Source of the DNA: Pseudorasbora parva
Lineage: Eukaryota; Chordata; Actinopteri; Cypriniformes; Gobionidae
DNA length: 64,000 nt
Direction of reading: 5' to 3'
Assembly (NCBI RefSeq): GCF_024679245.1
Contig: NC_090182.1
Coordinates: 36,598,047 to 36,662,046, forward strand
In this document: positions 1 to 13,714 of the stretch, piece after piece
How the letters are laid out: each line of letters starts with the position of its first letter
How positions within the stretch are numbered: the first letter of the stretch is position 1
The notes under the pieces: generated by a model
The model's input: the letters and a program-made list of their open reading frames with translations, nothing else
Database searches by the model: none
Told to the model about the DNA's origin: nothing
Position numbers and translations under genes: made by a program

Positions 1-635
1 GCGGTGTGGATAAGTTTAAGGGTTGGGTTAAGTGTCAACAGTGTAATTATAAATGTAACATATGTAATTCCATGCAGGGAATTTTTCAAATGTAAGTACA
101 ATGTAAAACATGTATGTATGCAATAAATGCAATGCATCAAATTATAAATTTAAATGTCAGTACATAATAGTTAAGGCCACCTAATATAAATTAATATAAA
201 ATATATAAAATAAATATAATAATTTTTTTACGTTTTTTTTTTTTTTCAAATGTTTCAAGTGAAGCGAAACAAGAAACATAACGTTACTATTTCCTTATAT
301 TCCCTATACAAAAAAAAAGATGAAAGTGGGATTTTTACTAAACGCAATGTTTTTTTCAAGTAAAATGGATCTCTGAATGTTAAATTCTTAACATGTCCAT
401 GCAGACAGGATTGGAATATATATATGCCGTATATTTTAAAGCGATTCTGTAGGCTTATTCGGCCGTAATGTTATTTTAGACATGCAGAACATCACATGAT
501 GTTTTCAGTACTCCATGTTTTTGCTGAAGTACACATGAAAAGGACTTTCAAGAGCCTCTCCAAAGCATGATTCTGCTATCATCAAATGGAAACAAGCTGT
601 TTTTTCCTACTTAGATTTCTCTCTTTCACACACAT

Positions 636-670
<35 letters not shown>

Positions 671-2610
671 ATCAACAGACGGCAATTCAACTAACAGTTA
701 TAGTTCTCTTATCCGTTGCCAGCTCGAGTCAAGTGACCCTCGGCATCTTAGATTAATCCACCTTTTAAACTAGCGAAGGCAAGACCTTTGGAAACCTGAA
801 CCATATACTAGTGAGCAAGAGAGAGTGTTTAACCGCTTTAGTAGATTAAAAATCTACAAGACACTTCATTTACCAAATTCTCTGTAAGAGCATTCAGGGC
901 CTTTTATTTGAGAAGCAAGTTTAACGATAAAAAAACCAAACATGATAACACTTCTGTAAACAGAAAAAAGAAAGGCAGAAAGAAAGAAAAGACAGAGCAA
1001 ATTAGATCGGATTTTAATACCTTGACCTCAACAGGATTGCACAATGAAATTAATAACCAATATACAGATTTCTCATGACTGATATAAAATTGTATTTATT
1101 TTATCTCTCATGGTACATTCTATTTTAAACAATCATTAACTTAATATTTTAAATAAAGACTGAATGAAATTAAGCCTTTTCTTTTAAAAAATTAAGCTCT
1201 CTCTCTGTAATATTCATTTGAACCGACAAACAAAATAAAGATTTCAAGCTAATATGATTGAGCATAATAATATTGCACATGAAGTGATATGATTCTGACC
1301 AATTCTGTAGCCTTTTCGTAAGGCGAGTTAGGTCTCACAGTTGTGTCGATAAAACACAATCCTCTTAACAAATCCAATAAATTACAGTGAATTAGTACTT
1401 CATTTGCACAATGCCGTTTGTACTATCCAGAATCATATCACGTTAATGCACACTTATTTGGTTGCATATTGTTAATAAGAAACCTTTTACAAGTTGCTCT
1501 GGGATATAAGAATAAGCAAACTGTTAGACGTGATACGCTAGGAGACCTCACCTCGTGCATCGTGACAGTGAAAAGGACATCACCGTCATCTGTACGCCTC
1601 TGTCGGTCAGCCACCAGCAGAATTCAGAATGTAACTTAGGTCAGAACAGAATTTCAGATTCAGAGCTCAAACTAAGAGCCTGTATCATTTATAGCATTCA
1701 AAATGTCCCTTGAAATTGTTAAATAGTACCAATAGTCTTTAAATAATTCTGCATAGAAAAATAAATTAAATATGAAGTTAAACTACGAATTGACAGGTGA
1801 CAGTGGTCATCGACTTTTTTTTTTGTTTTGTTTTGTTTGATTTTCCTTTTTTTTATGTTTTCTTGATGAGTTTGTTGGATTTACTTGTCGACTGTTGTAA
1901 TTTACACAACTGCCCCACAAATACAAATAATGTTGACTTACAAAATAAATCCAGATACGCTTACATGGCAAGCAGCTGTTTAGTTTCTCTTGAGTTCATG
2001 AATGTCCTGTCATGTGCCATAGCCAAACACTTCAAAAAGAATCACATTTCAGTAGAACAATATCAAATGGCTCTTTACAGGTTATTGGAATAATCCAAAA
2101 TGTACGGATGTTGGCTGCCAGTATCTTCAGATATATTTAAATCCAAGAGTTTCAAGTCCCCCAAAAGTGTCAAAATATAATCCAAGGGAGGGGAGTCTGG
2201 GGTATTCCACCACTTTCAAGCATGTGCCAACTTCCAATTCTTCCACTCCATTTGATTTTGTCATCCCAAGATGCCTAGAAATACTTCCAACCAAACACAA
2301 TGAAGAGGGGTCAATATGAAGTACACTCAACAATGTTTCATGACCCAATCATTTGGTAAAAACAAAGTTCAGTGGAATTTGATGGAACGCATATCAATAG
2401 CAGCAAACTACGACTGTTTGTTAAGATACTGACTGAAGTGATTCTTAATTCATAATGGCATCACAACATAAAAAATGTTATGTAAATTTAAACAGCCAAC
2501 GATTCTAAGGGAGTTACGTTTTGTGTAATGAAACGTGTCCGGTATTCCATTGGTCATTAAGATTGGTCTTAAGGCACTTTTGTCATTACGGGGCAGATGA
2601 AGATGATGTT
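1..2610 (-). other. slitrk4 3' flank and probable 3' UTR
   Basis: AT-rich, with no convincing reading frame. The slitrk4 transcript must continue into this stretch from its stop codon at 2611-2613. Candidate poly(A) signals (AATAAA on the minus strand) occur at 1095-1100 and 903-908; which, if either, is used cannot be told here. A (CA)n tract lies at 628-669. The short frames at 1418-1639, 1797-2093 and 2127-2348 have no family likeness. Confidence 0.45.
628..669. repeat. (CA)n microsatellite
   Basis: About 20 CA units with one ATG interruption near the start. Confidence 0.95.
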
Positions 2611-5106
2611 CTAGAATTTACTGAGGGCTGTCTGTTCCTCTAGTACTTGAAGGTAGTCTGGGGTTCCCATTTTTGCCTTTAGTTCATAATAATCACTTTT
2701 ACGCTGCTCAATCACTATCTTACTGTGGTTGCCCCCTATCAATGATTTTTTCATTTTTTTGTCATGTGGTTTCTCGGGGTAACGGATCTCAAAGCCACTC
2801 ACCCCTATACTGTTGAAATCCTTTTTGCTCTCCAAGTAGGTGTGGTGGAACATGCTGGTTTGTCTCGGTAGGAACTCGTCCAGCTCGTCAATGGTGCTCA
2901 ATCTCTTCCTGGGGTCCAGGGGTAGAGAGTCCTTGTCTTTGTCTGCGCTGTTGTGTAACATCATTTTCTGTCTCTCTGAGTCTATAAATTTGAAGCCTGA
3001 ATCAGAGTCTCTAATTCCACACGTGTGAGCTTTACTCATGTGCTCAATGGTCTGCGGGATGAATGTCTCTCCGCCCAGGTCATCCTTCTTGTTCGATTTG
3101 TGATTGTGCCTCCTGATATGGAGAGGCATGGTGCCGCACTCCTGGTTGCCGAGCCCCTCCTGTCTCCCCGCTGGCTTTTTGTTCCGTCTCAACACAACGA
3201 CCAGCAGGCAGAAGGCCACAAAGACTGTGAGGATCAGAACTACCAGTATGCTCAAGATCATGATAGACAAGGGTACAGGGCCACTGGGGGGTGCCTTGCC
3301 GACTCCTGCAGATGACAGCGATGTGAGAACAGGGGTAGCGCTCGTCAGGATGAAAGGAGGCCTGGCTATGAGCTTCGGGCACATGATCTCATGTTTCAGC
3401 TCTCTCAGCTCAATGTTGGAGAACTGCACTGGAGACGCACACTTGACCCCTTTGGCAGCGACCCCCTCGTTCAGTTTTTCGAGCCACAGTTTCAAAGCTA
3501 CTAAATCGCAGGAGCATTCCCAAGGGTTGCCATCCAGGTCTATCTGAGTGAGAGATTTGAGCTGGTCTAGGACGCCACTCACAGGCAGAGTCATGAAGTG
3601 GTTGTTCTTTAGATTCAGTCTGGCAAGAGAAACGGCTGCAAAGATGTATGCAGGCAGGCTTCTGAGCACATTGTTATTCAGGTACAAGAGCTGCAAATTT
3701 GGCATGGAGTCAAATGTCCCTGCTAGCACCTCCTTTATGGCATTGTACTCCAAATAGAGATATTGGAGGTTACTAAGCCCAAGAAACATTTCAGGGTGCA
3801 GCTGCTCCAGCTGATTGCCATTAAGGTATAGCCTACGGAGGTTGGTCTGATTTGCAAACACACCTTTTTGAACGGTGGATATTTGATTGCTGCCCAAATG
3901 TAATAAATCTAAACCCTCAAACCCTTGGAAGTCAGTAGGGCTGATATCTCGTATGTAATTACCACTTAGGTGCAATTTCTTAGCATTTGGCGGTTTAGGT
4001 ATGAGATCTGCTAGGCTCTGGATGTTTCTTTCTTGACAGCTGACACTAATGCCAAAATCAGAAGGATGAACTTTGCATGTGCAGGGCTGGGGGCAGGAGG
4101 CGGGAGGGATTCGAGTTTGATAGGACACAATTTGGCCATTTTTACTAGCTGGATTACCAGCAACAATCCCATTGCCGTATATTTTGGAGGGATTGGTGGT
4201 TTTGGGTGCTTTGGTCACTAAAGGTGCTATGGTTGAAGGTGCCATATTAGACATGGTTAGCCCACCCTCGGGCTGGGAGGGGGGCATCCGTACATCAAAG
4301 TCACTGCCTGTCCCCATGGGGCACAGCTCCTGCTTATTAGTCTCTTTCAAGAGACGGCCATACAGGTCAATAGGGGTCTCACAGATAGCCTCCCCAATGA
4401 AAATATTATAGGGCATATTCTCCAACCAGGCTTTCAAAGGTAACAAATCACAAGTGCAATTCCATGGGTTGTCATCTAGCTGCAATTCCACTATCCGTCC
4501 AATGTGCTCAAGAACTCCAAGATAAGGAAGCTTCTGTATCCTATTCCCTCTTATGTCCAAGTGAGTAAGTGAGGCGAATCGGAAAATGTTCTCAGGTAGG
4601 CTTTGAATCAGATTGTCATTTAAAATGAGGACCTTCAGTTTATGTAATTTGTTGAAGGCTCCTTTTTCAATGAACCTGATTAAATTGTAGTCAGCCTGGA
4701 GGTATTCCAAGTTCTCGATCCCTCGGAAAGTGTCGGCACGAAGCTCTTTTAACTCATTGTTATTTAAGTGCAACTGTTTCAATGCACTAAGCCCCACAAA
4801 GGCACCTCCCTCAATGTTCTGGAGTTTGTTGTTCCCCAGCTGGAGTGAGACTGCGTGTGTGAAATTCACAAAAGAGTTGGGGTAAAGGATGTACAAAAGG
4901 TTGTTCTGGAAATTCAAATGGTAGAGGCTGGATGCTGGTGGCTGCAGCTGTGTTGGTCTGTACACAGTTATTTTCTCACAGTTCACATAGAGGACGTTCT
5001 CGATGGACATGCAGGAGCAAGCGCTGCAGGTCTCAGCTCTGAGGTCCGAATCCAAGTCACAAAATGAACCCGATATGGAAAAGGCCAACAGAACAAGCAG
5101 CAGCAT
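2611..5106 (-). CDS. slitrk4: SLIT and NTRK-like protein 4 (synaptic LRR receptor)
   Basis: Encodes an 831-residue type I membrane protein, close to the usual SLITRK4 length of about 837. Seen in order: signal peptide (1-17), a first Cys-rich LRR cap (27-43), six or so leucine-rich repeats (60-205), LRR C-terminal cap (213-262, [20 protein letters not shown]), a variable linker (265-335), a second LRR cap (338-357), second LRR block (375-520), second C-terminal cap (527-576), one membrane helix (about 612-639) followed by basic RRNKK, and a cytoplasmic tail with Tyr at 806, 807 and 818 ending in [14 protein letters not shown]. Family members are postsynaptic adhesion proteins that bind presynaptic LAR-type receptor phosphatases and shape neurite growth and synapse formation. 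Residue-level likeness along the whole length, including the tail, is to SLITRK4 rather than to other paralogues (recognised from memory, not by a search). The whole coding region is one exon, normal for SLITRK genes. The ATG has A at -3, and the signal peptide follows directly. No frameshift or internal stop. Confidence 0.96.
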   Translation of the reverse strand: MLLLVLLAFSISGSFCDLDSDLRAETCSACSCMSIENVLYVNCEKITVYRPTQLQPPASSLYHLNFQNNLLYILYPNSFVNFTHAVSLQLGNNKLQNIEGGAFVGLSALKQLHLNNNELKELRADTFRGIENLEYLQADYNLIRFIEKGAFNKLHKLKVLILNDNLIQSLPENIFRFASLTHLDIRGNRIQKLPYLGVLEHIGRIVELQLDDNPWNCTCDLLPLKAWLENMPYNIFIGEAICETPIDLYGRLLKETNKQELCPMGTGSDFDVRMPPSQPEGGLTMSNMAPSTIAPLVTKAPKTTNPSKIYGNGIVAGNPASKNGQIVSYQTRIPPASCPQPCTCKVHPSDFGISVSCQERNIQSLADLIPKPPNAKKLHLSGNYIRDISPTDFQGFEGLDLLHLGSNQISTVQKGVFANQTNLRRLYLNGNQLEQLHPEMFLGLSNLQYLYLEYNAIKEVLAGTFDSMPNLQLLYLNNNVLRSLPAYIFAAVSLARLNLKNNHFMTLPVSGVLDQLKSLTQIDLDGNPWECSCDLVALKLWLEKLNEGVAAKGVKCASPVQFSNIELRELKHEIMCPKLIARPPFILTSATPVLTSLSSAGVGKAPPSGPVPLSIMILSILVVLILTVFVAFCLLVVVLRRNKKPAGRQEGLGNQECGTMPLHIRRHNHKSNKKDDLGGETFIPQTIEHMSKAHTCGIRDSDSGFKFIDSERQKMMLHNSADKDKDSLPLDPRKRLSTIDELDEFLPRQTSMFHHTYLESKKDFNSIGVSGFEIRYPEKPHDKKMKKSLIGGNHSKIVIEQRKSDYYELKAKMGTPDYLQVLEEQTALSKF

Positions 5107-5141
5107 TTTGCCTTTTACAAATCCCCCAGTAAACCATTTAC
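5107..5141 (-). other. slitrk4: slitrk4 5' UTR portion of the coding exon
   Basis: On the minus strand a pyrimidine-rich run followed by CTAAG ends at position 5142, giving a good splice acceptor. The exon would therefore begin at 5141 and carry 35 bases of leader before the ATG at 5106. This is inferred from motifs only; no transcript evidence is available. Confidence 0.6.
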
Positions 5142-5620
5142 CTTAGAGGGGGAAAAACAAACAAACAATCAAAACACATGCCTTTTTTTCCCATTGAGTG
5201 ACACAGCTAATGCCAAGATCTTTACAGCAGGGGTGTTTAAAATGCCCTCTGCGCACACAAAGAACTTGGAAAAAACCTGTTATGTGCCTTTTGAATCCAA
5301 ATATAATATCTGAGCCTACACTAAAATAAATCCAACTGTATTTACAAGCGCCACAATTATAAAAATATATATATATAATTTTAATACACTGGCGTAGTGT
5401 GACTTACACTGCAATAAATGTATGCATCAGCGTATTTCGTGTGTTTCAGTGGATCGAGGAGGAAAAAAAAGTCTCTGTCCATCGCATACAGAAGACAGCA
5501 TTATCACCTTCACAAAACCTTAATTTTAATACATTACAAATAGATCATAACCTCTGAATTTCCACGCTCTGCCAACAAATAACTAAATATATAGATATAA
5601 AAAATAAATTCAACACTCAC
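5142..5620 (-). other. slitrk4: predicted slitrk4 5' UTR intron
   Basis: The minus strand reads GCCG|GTGAGTG at 5621/5620, a near-consensus donor, and ends at the acceptor at 5143-5142 after a long T/C tract. The 479-bp intron lies wholly in the leader. SLITRK genes commonly have non-coding upstream exons, which agrees. The pairing of this donor with this acceptor is inference. Confidence 0.55.
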
Positions 5621-5965
5621 CGGCAATGTTAATATCTCCGCCTTTTCAGATAACACCGGACATTGGGAGCGCCAAGAGAGGGACTATTCCCATTCATCCA
5701 GGTTCAGATTTCAGTCTCAGCCTCTCTAGTCAGGCTCCACTTGTACAAAACATATATTGTGTCATAAAATCCCAAGGTTACTGAGCTGTTTTGAGGCATC
5801 TCAAACACGGCGCTGCGTATTTGCGCTGAAGAAAGAATTCAAAACCGAAGTGGAAATGGTGAAATAGCAAGTGGTGAATTTGGATGCAAAACAAGTCCAA
5901 CATTCTTCCGTTGAAAGAACTGAACATCAGTTATACGCAATTTGAACGGGCAGTTTGCTCAACAG
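5621..5965 (-). other. slitrk4: predicted slitrk4 non-coding first exon (5' end uncertain)
   Basis: The 3' boundary at 5621 is set by the donor just downstream. The 5' end is only a guess from a TATA-like TATAAAG on the minus strand at 5998-5992, which would place a start near 5965. Further upstream exons or another promoter are possible, since the duplicated GC-richer block at 6.5-7.0 kb also looks promoter-like. Confidence 0.3.
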
Positions 5966-5991
5966 TTCAGAAAAAAATAACTGATACAGAT

Positions 5992-5998
5992 CTTTATA
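5992..5998 (-). promoter_or_regulatory. possible TATA box for slitrk4
   Basis: TATAAAG on the minus strand, about 375 bases upstream of the predicted donor and next to a short CpG-rich run at 6020-6030. TATA-like strings are common in AT-rich fish DNA, so this is weak evidence. Confidence 0.22.
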
Positions 5999-6363
5999 AA
6001 TTAATCGCAACAATCCATTGCGCGTCGCGTCTCAACTCGATTACCGAAAATCGGAAATCGACCCCAGTTGATTCCTGCCGTTTCTTGGGATTATGCAAGT
6101 TGCGAGATAAGAGGAAAAAAGAAACTACGTGCTCTGATGTCAGACCGAGGAGGAAATTAATAATTCAGCTGAGTAAAATGCGCTCGAAAAGAGATGCCAT
6201 CCTACACCACATTATCAAAATAAGTATTGTTGGTGCAGTCCTCGTCCGAATAATGAGAACAGTCTTATAAACCAACTATTCCACCTCGTCTTCTTCTAAG
6301 TATGTTGGTTTTGTTGCTGCATTGAGCTTCCCACACGGTGAAGCGGGAGGAGAGAAAATGCAG

Positions 6364-6369
<6 letters not shown>

Positions 6370-6450
<81 letters not shown>
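6370..6450. repeat. (GA)n microsatellite upstream of slitrk4
   Basis: About 40 uninterrupted GA units followed by a G-rich purine tract to 6485. It starts the block that is duplicated at 6.8-7.0 kb. Long GA/CT tracts near promoters can bind GAGA-type factors or form triplex DNA; no function is shown here. It yields false Ser/Leu and Arg/Glu frames. Confidence 0.93.
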
Positions 6451-6478
6451 CAAGCGCGAGGGAAGGCGAGGGAAGGGG

Positions 6479-6735
6479 AGGGGGGTTAACAGGGCGAAAA
6501 TATTAAGGAACAAAATTTAACTTCAGACACCCTTAAACAGTCACTAGTGAACATTATAAAGCGCTCTGCTAGTGTCTTTCGTTGAGGGATCTCTGGAAAT
6601 GGTGACGCGTAATCTTTAGTTGGACACTGGCCAGTTTGTACGCGCAAGACCGATTTCGTGGAGGCAGCGCGTTAGGATTTAGCGCGTATGATTCTTTTTT
6701 ATTTTCCTTCTTTATTTTTATTTTACAATATTTCT
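6479..6735. repeat. local tandem duplication, copy A
   Basis: Shares with copy B the ordered blocks 'aaaatattaag', a TATAAAGC-like motif, 'gtgtctttcgtt', 'ggatctctggaaatggtgac', 'gcgtaatctttagttgg', and a GCGCG-containing tail, then an AT-rich 'ttctttattttacaat' end. Both copies are preceded by a purine-rich GA/GGGG tract. Many substitutions and small gaps separate the copies, so the duplication is not recent. Confidence 0.85.
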
Positions 6736-6799
6736 ATTACGAGCGCGAGCGCGCGCGTGTGTGTTTGTGTGTGTGAAAGAAGAAGAGAGAGACAGAGGG

Positions 6800-7032
6800 G
6801 AGGGGGTTGACAGGGCTAAAATATTAAGAAACAAAATTCAACTTCCCTTAAACACTCAGTGGTGAACACTATAAAGCTCTCGTTCTCATGTGTCTTTCGT
6901 TAAAGGATCTCTGGAAATGGTGACGCGTAATCTTTAGTTGGATCAATGCCAGTTTACGCGCCTGGTTGCCTGGCAGCAGCGCGAGAGGATTTAACGCGTG
7001 GGATTCTTCATTTTCTTTATTTTACAATTGTA
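6800..7032. repeat. local tandem duplication, copy B
   Basis: Second copy of the block at 6479-6735, in the same orientation about 320 bp further on. The TATAAAGC motif, the CpG-containing 'gtgacgcgtaatc' stretch and the pyrimidine-rich end are retained. No reading frame is supported. It lies about 0.8-1 kb upstream of the predicted slitrk4 first exon. Confidence 0.85.
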
Positions 7033-8865
7033 AGAATACGTGGATGCACGGCACCGCATTTAGAAACTGCGGCAAAGTCACCCAGAGCTGTTTCACGCGC
7101 AGCAACAAATCTTTATAGTTTGACAGTTCCCCAGGAATGATGATTCATTCTTGATAGACAACAGGTGCGCCGTTTTATTATCTTTCCAATAACCTGAACA
7201 TTGATTTGTCCTCATTGCATGCGTTTAATTGACTTTATGACATGCATGCCCTAGAATTGGACGCAGTTATGATTAAACTTTTGGATTGTGAAGATGTAAT
7301 ATGAGTTAGTGGACATCGATAGAGCATCCGTGTCTGTCATGTCCTCTATGGCTCTGCAGTGGGTTAATGTTGAACCAAGAAAAAAAAATAAGATCAAACA
7401 CGGCGCCCTCATCTGGCAGAAATAAGTGAGATTTAGCTCATAAAATGGATTCCGTTCTAAGCTTTTTATACGTTTAGATTTTCTTTATATTTAGTCCATA
7501 GTGTATAATCTGGTATAAGGGAGACCTTGGCGAGCTGATACATGGTGAGTTTGTCATATTGTCCTTTTCAGAAAGTGAAAAATCCAATAGAATGCATGTT
7601 TTTCTTCCTCTACTTGTCCTGTTTCAAGCATTTTGATTAGAGTAATGAACTGGAAAACGTTCAAACATAAACTAATATTCCAACACCATATTTCTGTATG
7701 CACTCATAATGAATTTAGATTTTAACTAAGGTTGAGCCGTGTTCTCAGAACAATTTCTCATAAACATCAGGACAGGGAAAGCTGTTTTACATTCAGCAAT
7801 TTCATATAATTGTCAATAGTTTCTGAAATCTTGTCATTTCTGTATTTTTTAATGTTTACAAATGCTGAAAGCCATTACATAGACCCATTGTTTTTTATTT
7901 ATTTATTTATTTATTATTATTATGTATTAATTTCTTTAGACAAGGCTGTAATGTATGTGTGTATAAAGAACATCACTCATCTCATGCTGTGGAATATTAA
8001 TAAAAAAATAATCTGTGCTAACTAGCCTCTATAACGGTTATCATTCTCTTTGCGTGTGTCACGTTACAACCCAATACTTCAGTATTCACGTATGAACACT
8101 GAACTCATTTCAGCCTTATATAACCCTCAGGAGCAAAGATAACTGTTGGGTCAATGTGTGTGTGAAAGAGAGAGAGAGAAATAGATTTATATTAAGACCT
8201 CTACTACATCTACCACCTTCTACTAGTTTGGGAAATAATTTAAGTTTATTGCAGAGAGCCAAAAATCACAAGAAAATTCCTGCTGTAACACGAAGTAAAG
8301 CAGCAAAAGCCCTCAGGGGCTTCGCTCAGTTATAAGCTGGGCAGCAATGTAGCACTTGTTCATATTTTGTCAATTTCTGTGTATAGGCACGGGGTAAACA
8401 CTTTCCGTCTGGGTGTTTAGTGTGAAGTGACAGCCTTTGCTCTGTGAATACGGGGGTTGTTCTGGTTTTTGTGTCTGCCTCTCTCAAGTTTCAGTCTTTG
8501 ATATGTTAAACAGCGGCCTATTTTTAACTAGCAACAAGAAAAAAAAATAGTGGTGGTGACAATGTTTATATATAAATATATATACAACATAAGTGTTGTT
8601 TGTTTTGTCACTTTGCTTGAATATAATTTAATCCACATTAATGTTGGTGCTCTGTGAAGTGTTTTTTGGTGGGGTTTTTTTGTTTGTGTTTTTGTGTGTG
8701 CTTTTTTTGTCATACACTTACTGCCTAACAAGGGTGAGAAGGGAACAAGCAATTACCATTCAGGTTTTTAAATGTTAAAACTTTTCTTGCCTTATTTTTT
8801 TGTGGAAACCTATTTAGTAAAGGCCCTCTGCTTTTATCCACATTTGTCTTCATTCACTAGACTGT

Positions 8866-8898
<33 letters not shown>

Positions 8899-9680
8899 CC
8901 ACTGATAAATAATAAAAATATAACTTAAAATAAATAAACATGGTATAAAATAACATTTTATATCATTAGAGTATGTGATACTGTGGTTGTCAACGACATT
9001 AAAAAAAAAGCACAATGTTTGACAGAGAGTAATGGCTGAGTTTCAACTTTTTAAAAAGTGTGAGTAATGTATGATGTATGTAATTTATGTAAAGGATACC
9101 GATAGTGCATCTTCATTTCTCTGGTTGTTTTTACAATCTACATTGGGTGGGTGAATACGAAGACGAAAAAAAAAAATGGCAAGATTCCAAAGCATCCGTT
9201 CCTTTGTTTTTGGATATTTTCCTCATCTCCCGATAGGCAAAACAGAGAATGTCGCCTTCATTCCACATGTTTTACAGCATTCTTTTAACCCTTGCTCCTC
9301 GTTCCCGTCAATCATACAGCAATCTAATAAAGTACATCCCTCCAGCTGGCAAACATGTTGATTGACAGGCAGTCTGTTGAAATAGGGTAATGAGATAGAA
9401 GAGATGACACTGTGGAACGTCGCCTGCAGTGGATGAGTGTGGATGGGGGAATGTCTACCGGGGATTACTGCCGAGAACTTTGGAGTCTAGTGGCAAAAAT
9501 GGCTTTGAACTATCTACATATGTACACATGCGATGATTAAAGTTGTTTATCTTTCTTGTAGTCTGAAAGGGTACTAAGCCTTTAGGCATGGAAGACGTTC
9601 ACGTTCATTAGGAGAGAGGATTGTGTTTGAGGGGCAAGGATTTTTAGACAAAACTAAAATAAGAGACTTGACGAAAGATA
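7033..9680. other. intergenic, no gene seen
   Basis: AT-rich unique-looking DNA. Holds a (TG)n tract at 8863-8898 and short T- and GA-runs. The frames at 7810-8025, 8528-8752 and 9176-9361 have no recognisable family or codon pattern and I do not support them. The stretch 9290-9500 is less AT-rich and of higher complexity, but nothing identifiable is in it. Confidence 0.6.
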
Positions 9681-9681
9681 T

Positions 9682-10290
9682 TTAACGGAAGTTGTACAGG
9701 GTTTTACCATCTTTAATGAAGTTGTACAATGGAAGTTGTACAAGGTTTTACCATCTGTAACATAAATTGTACAGGAATTTACCATCTTTAGTGGAAGTTG
9801 TTCAGGGTTTTACCATCTTTAATGGAAATTGTACAGAGATGTACCATCTTAAACAGAAGTTGTACAGGCTTTTATCATCTTTAACGGAAGTTGTAAGGGG
9901 TTTTACAGTCTTTAATGTAAGTTGTCAGGGGTTTTACAGTCTTTAATGTAAGTTGTACAGACTTTTATCATCTTTAACAGAAGGTGTAAGGAGTTTCGCC
10001 ATCTTTAACGGAAGTTGTACAGGCTTTTACCATCTTAAACGGAAGTTGTACAGGCTTTTACCATCTTAAACGGAAGTTGTACAGGCTTTTACCATCTTAA
10101 ACGGAAGTTGTCCAGGGTACTGCCATCATAAATGGAATTCCATTTGGCATTTTCATTCCACAAGATTTCACACTCATACTATTGATACGCATTACCATGA
10201 GATCGTGTTGACCATCTTCAATAGAAGTTGAAGGGTTTTACCATCTTTAACAGAAGTTGTACAGGAATTTACCATCTTTAATAGAAAATG
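9682..10290. repeat. 31-bp minisatellite
   Basis: About 17-18 degenerate units of the type 'aacggaagttgtacaggctt' followed by 'ttaccatctt'. The period is 31 bp in the most regular part (10021-10100). Units vary by substitution and 1-3 bp gaps. A non-repeat block at about 10135-10210 interrupts the array and matches the end of another dispersed repeat (compare 42060-42115). A stray unit occurs at about 11262-11292. Confidence 0.9.
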
Positions 10291-10299
10291 GACAGGGGG

Positions 10300-11820
10300 A
10301 ACAAGCGTGGGCTTTTAAAAGGTGTCATGAACTGACGTTTTAATTGTTTTAAACTTTTGTAGTAAAAAATTCAACTAATCAACTAATGATGTTCATGTGT
10401 TTTTTTACATTCAAAAACACAGTATCTAGGTGTTATATGTAATAAGTAATAGGCTTTTTTTTTTTAAACACTTGTTTTGAGGCTCTCTCCTGAACGCTGG
10501 GTTTTAATGGCGCCACACTGGAGACTTGTAAGTAAACGCCCTTGGCTAGGATTGGATAATATTTGCATATTTATTGAGCTTCAGCTTCCCAGTCAGTTCA
10601 GTTCACATGAGGGAGGGATTGGTTTGAAAGCGGCAACCGGAATGATTGTGATAAAGATTGAACTATTAAATATTTAAAAAAAAGTTTTACTCACATAAGT
10701 GTGTTGCACCATTCCTGTCGGATCCAATATAGAAGGCACAGCAGTGTGTTTTAATCTCAATATGTCTGCAAATTCAGCTCGACCTGAGATTTGTTTACAA
10801 ACGATTCCGCATTGAATGTCTTCCCCACGTGAGCTGGAACTTCATTAAAAATAAAGAATCGCACATTCCTAATATTAGGATCCGAAGGAAGCTTATGCAG
10901 CGACTGTGTTCTTCCAAAATCAGGAATAGTGCATTATATAAATAGTGGAATAGTGCATATCTTGCTATCTTCTTCGGCATGTTTATTGCTGCTGGCTAGC
11001 TTGATCTGAAAAGCTCCATGACTCGGTGGGCAGTGCTACTGATTTATATACATGCTTATTATTCTGTAGAGGCGATATTTCATCGGGTGGTGACATAAAA
11101 ATGCGAACACGATTGTTTTCTGGGCCTGGTGTCTATAAAAGCTTTTCTTTGACTAACAAGGAGGTTTTCAGCTCTGAAACTTACAAGATATTCTTATATT
11201 ACCATGATGTTTTATATATCAAAACCTCAAGGGAAAGTTGATTTCTCAATTCATCACCCCTTTAACGGAAGTTGGACATGATTTTACCATAGTTTATGGA
11301 ACAGAGTACAGTTTGCTTAGCATAGCTTAAAACTTGACAATTTATGAGATTAATATAATGTATTGCTCTAAAACCACTTTATGACTTAATTCATGTTTGA
11401 AATAATTTGCTTCTTATCACAGAATGAGACAGAAAATTTATTATTTTATAAGTCTCTATACTGTGACGCGGGCTACATCGATTAGCGATGTATATAAATA
11501 TACATAATTCTTATGAAAATACGAGAGATGGCTTGAACACAACACAGATAAACACAGATATAGCATCACAATTGTGTGTTTATTGTCGTCATTGCAGAGG
11601 CGCAATGACGTTCCTGAATAACATTTGGCTGTTATTGGCCATGTTGTTGAACCATGCAAAAATTATTCTTCCTAAATATAAAGTCTTTAGGGACATCTTA
11701 ATCAGCTCCCTAGTTTAGTAGACAGGGCACTGATCAGGGAGTTGGGCATTTTAATCACAGCATACTTCCAGTGCACTGAAAATTCCCACAATGCATTGCC
11801 AAACCTAGGATGCATTGATG
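10300..11820. other. intergenic, no gene seen
   Basis: AT-rich sequence without recognisable coding, apart from a lone degenerate unit of the 31-bp minisatellite near 11262. Short frames at 10477, 10795, 11026, 11456 and 11488 show no family likeness. Confidence 0.55.
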
Positions 11821-11821
11821 C

Positions 11822-13276
<1,455 letters not shown>

Positions 13277-13680
13277 TAGGGATGCAACAATACAGTTAGT
13301 CCATGGTTCAATAAATAGTTCGGTTTTTAACCATGGTTTCTGGTTCGGTTCAGTTTTTTGTTCTATTCTTAGACAGCAGGAACAGAAAGAGGTTAAGGAG
13401 AAATTTTGTTTTATTGTAATACTCTGTTCTTTTTTTAATTAAAAGACTTGAAAACCTTACTTAATCTCAAAACTTTACTTAAAAAAACACTGGTACACAT
13501 TCACAGTGTATTCTATAATATAAAATAAATATATAAGATTTACAGTGGCAGCTCAGAGATGTACAGTATGAAATTGAATGAACAAATGTAGGCTAAAATT
13601 AAAACTACATAGTCTTCAATATACAATATACATCGATTGAAAGCTACTGTATTATTACTTTATTCAAGAGCAGTGAGTGA

Positions 13681-13714
<34 letters not shown>

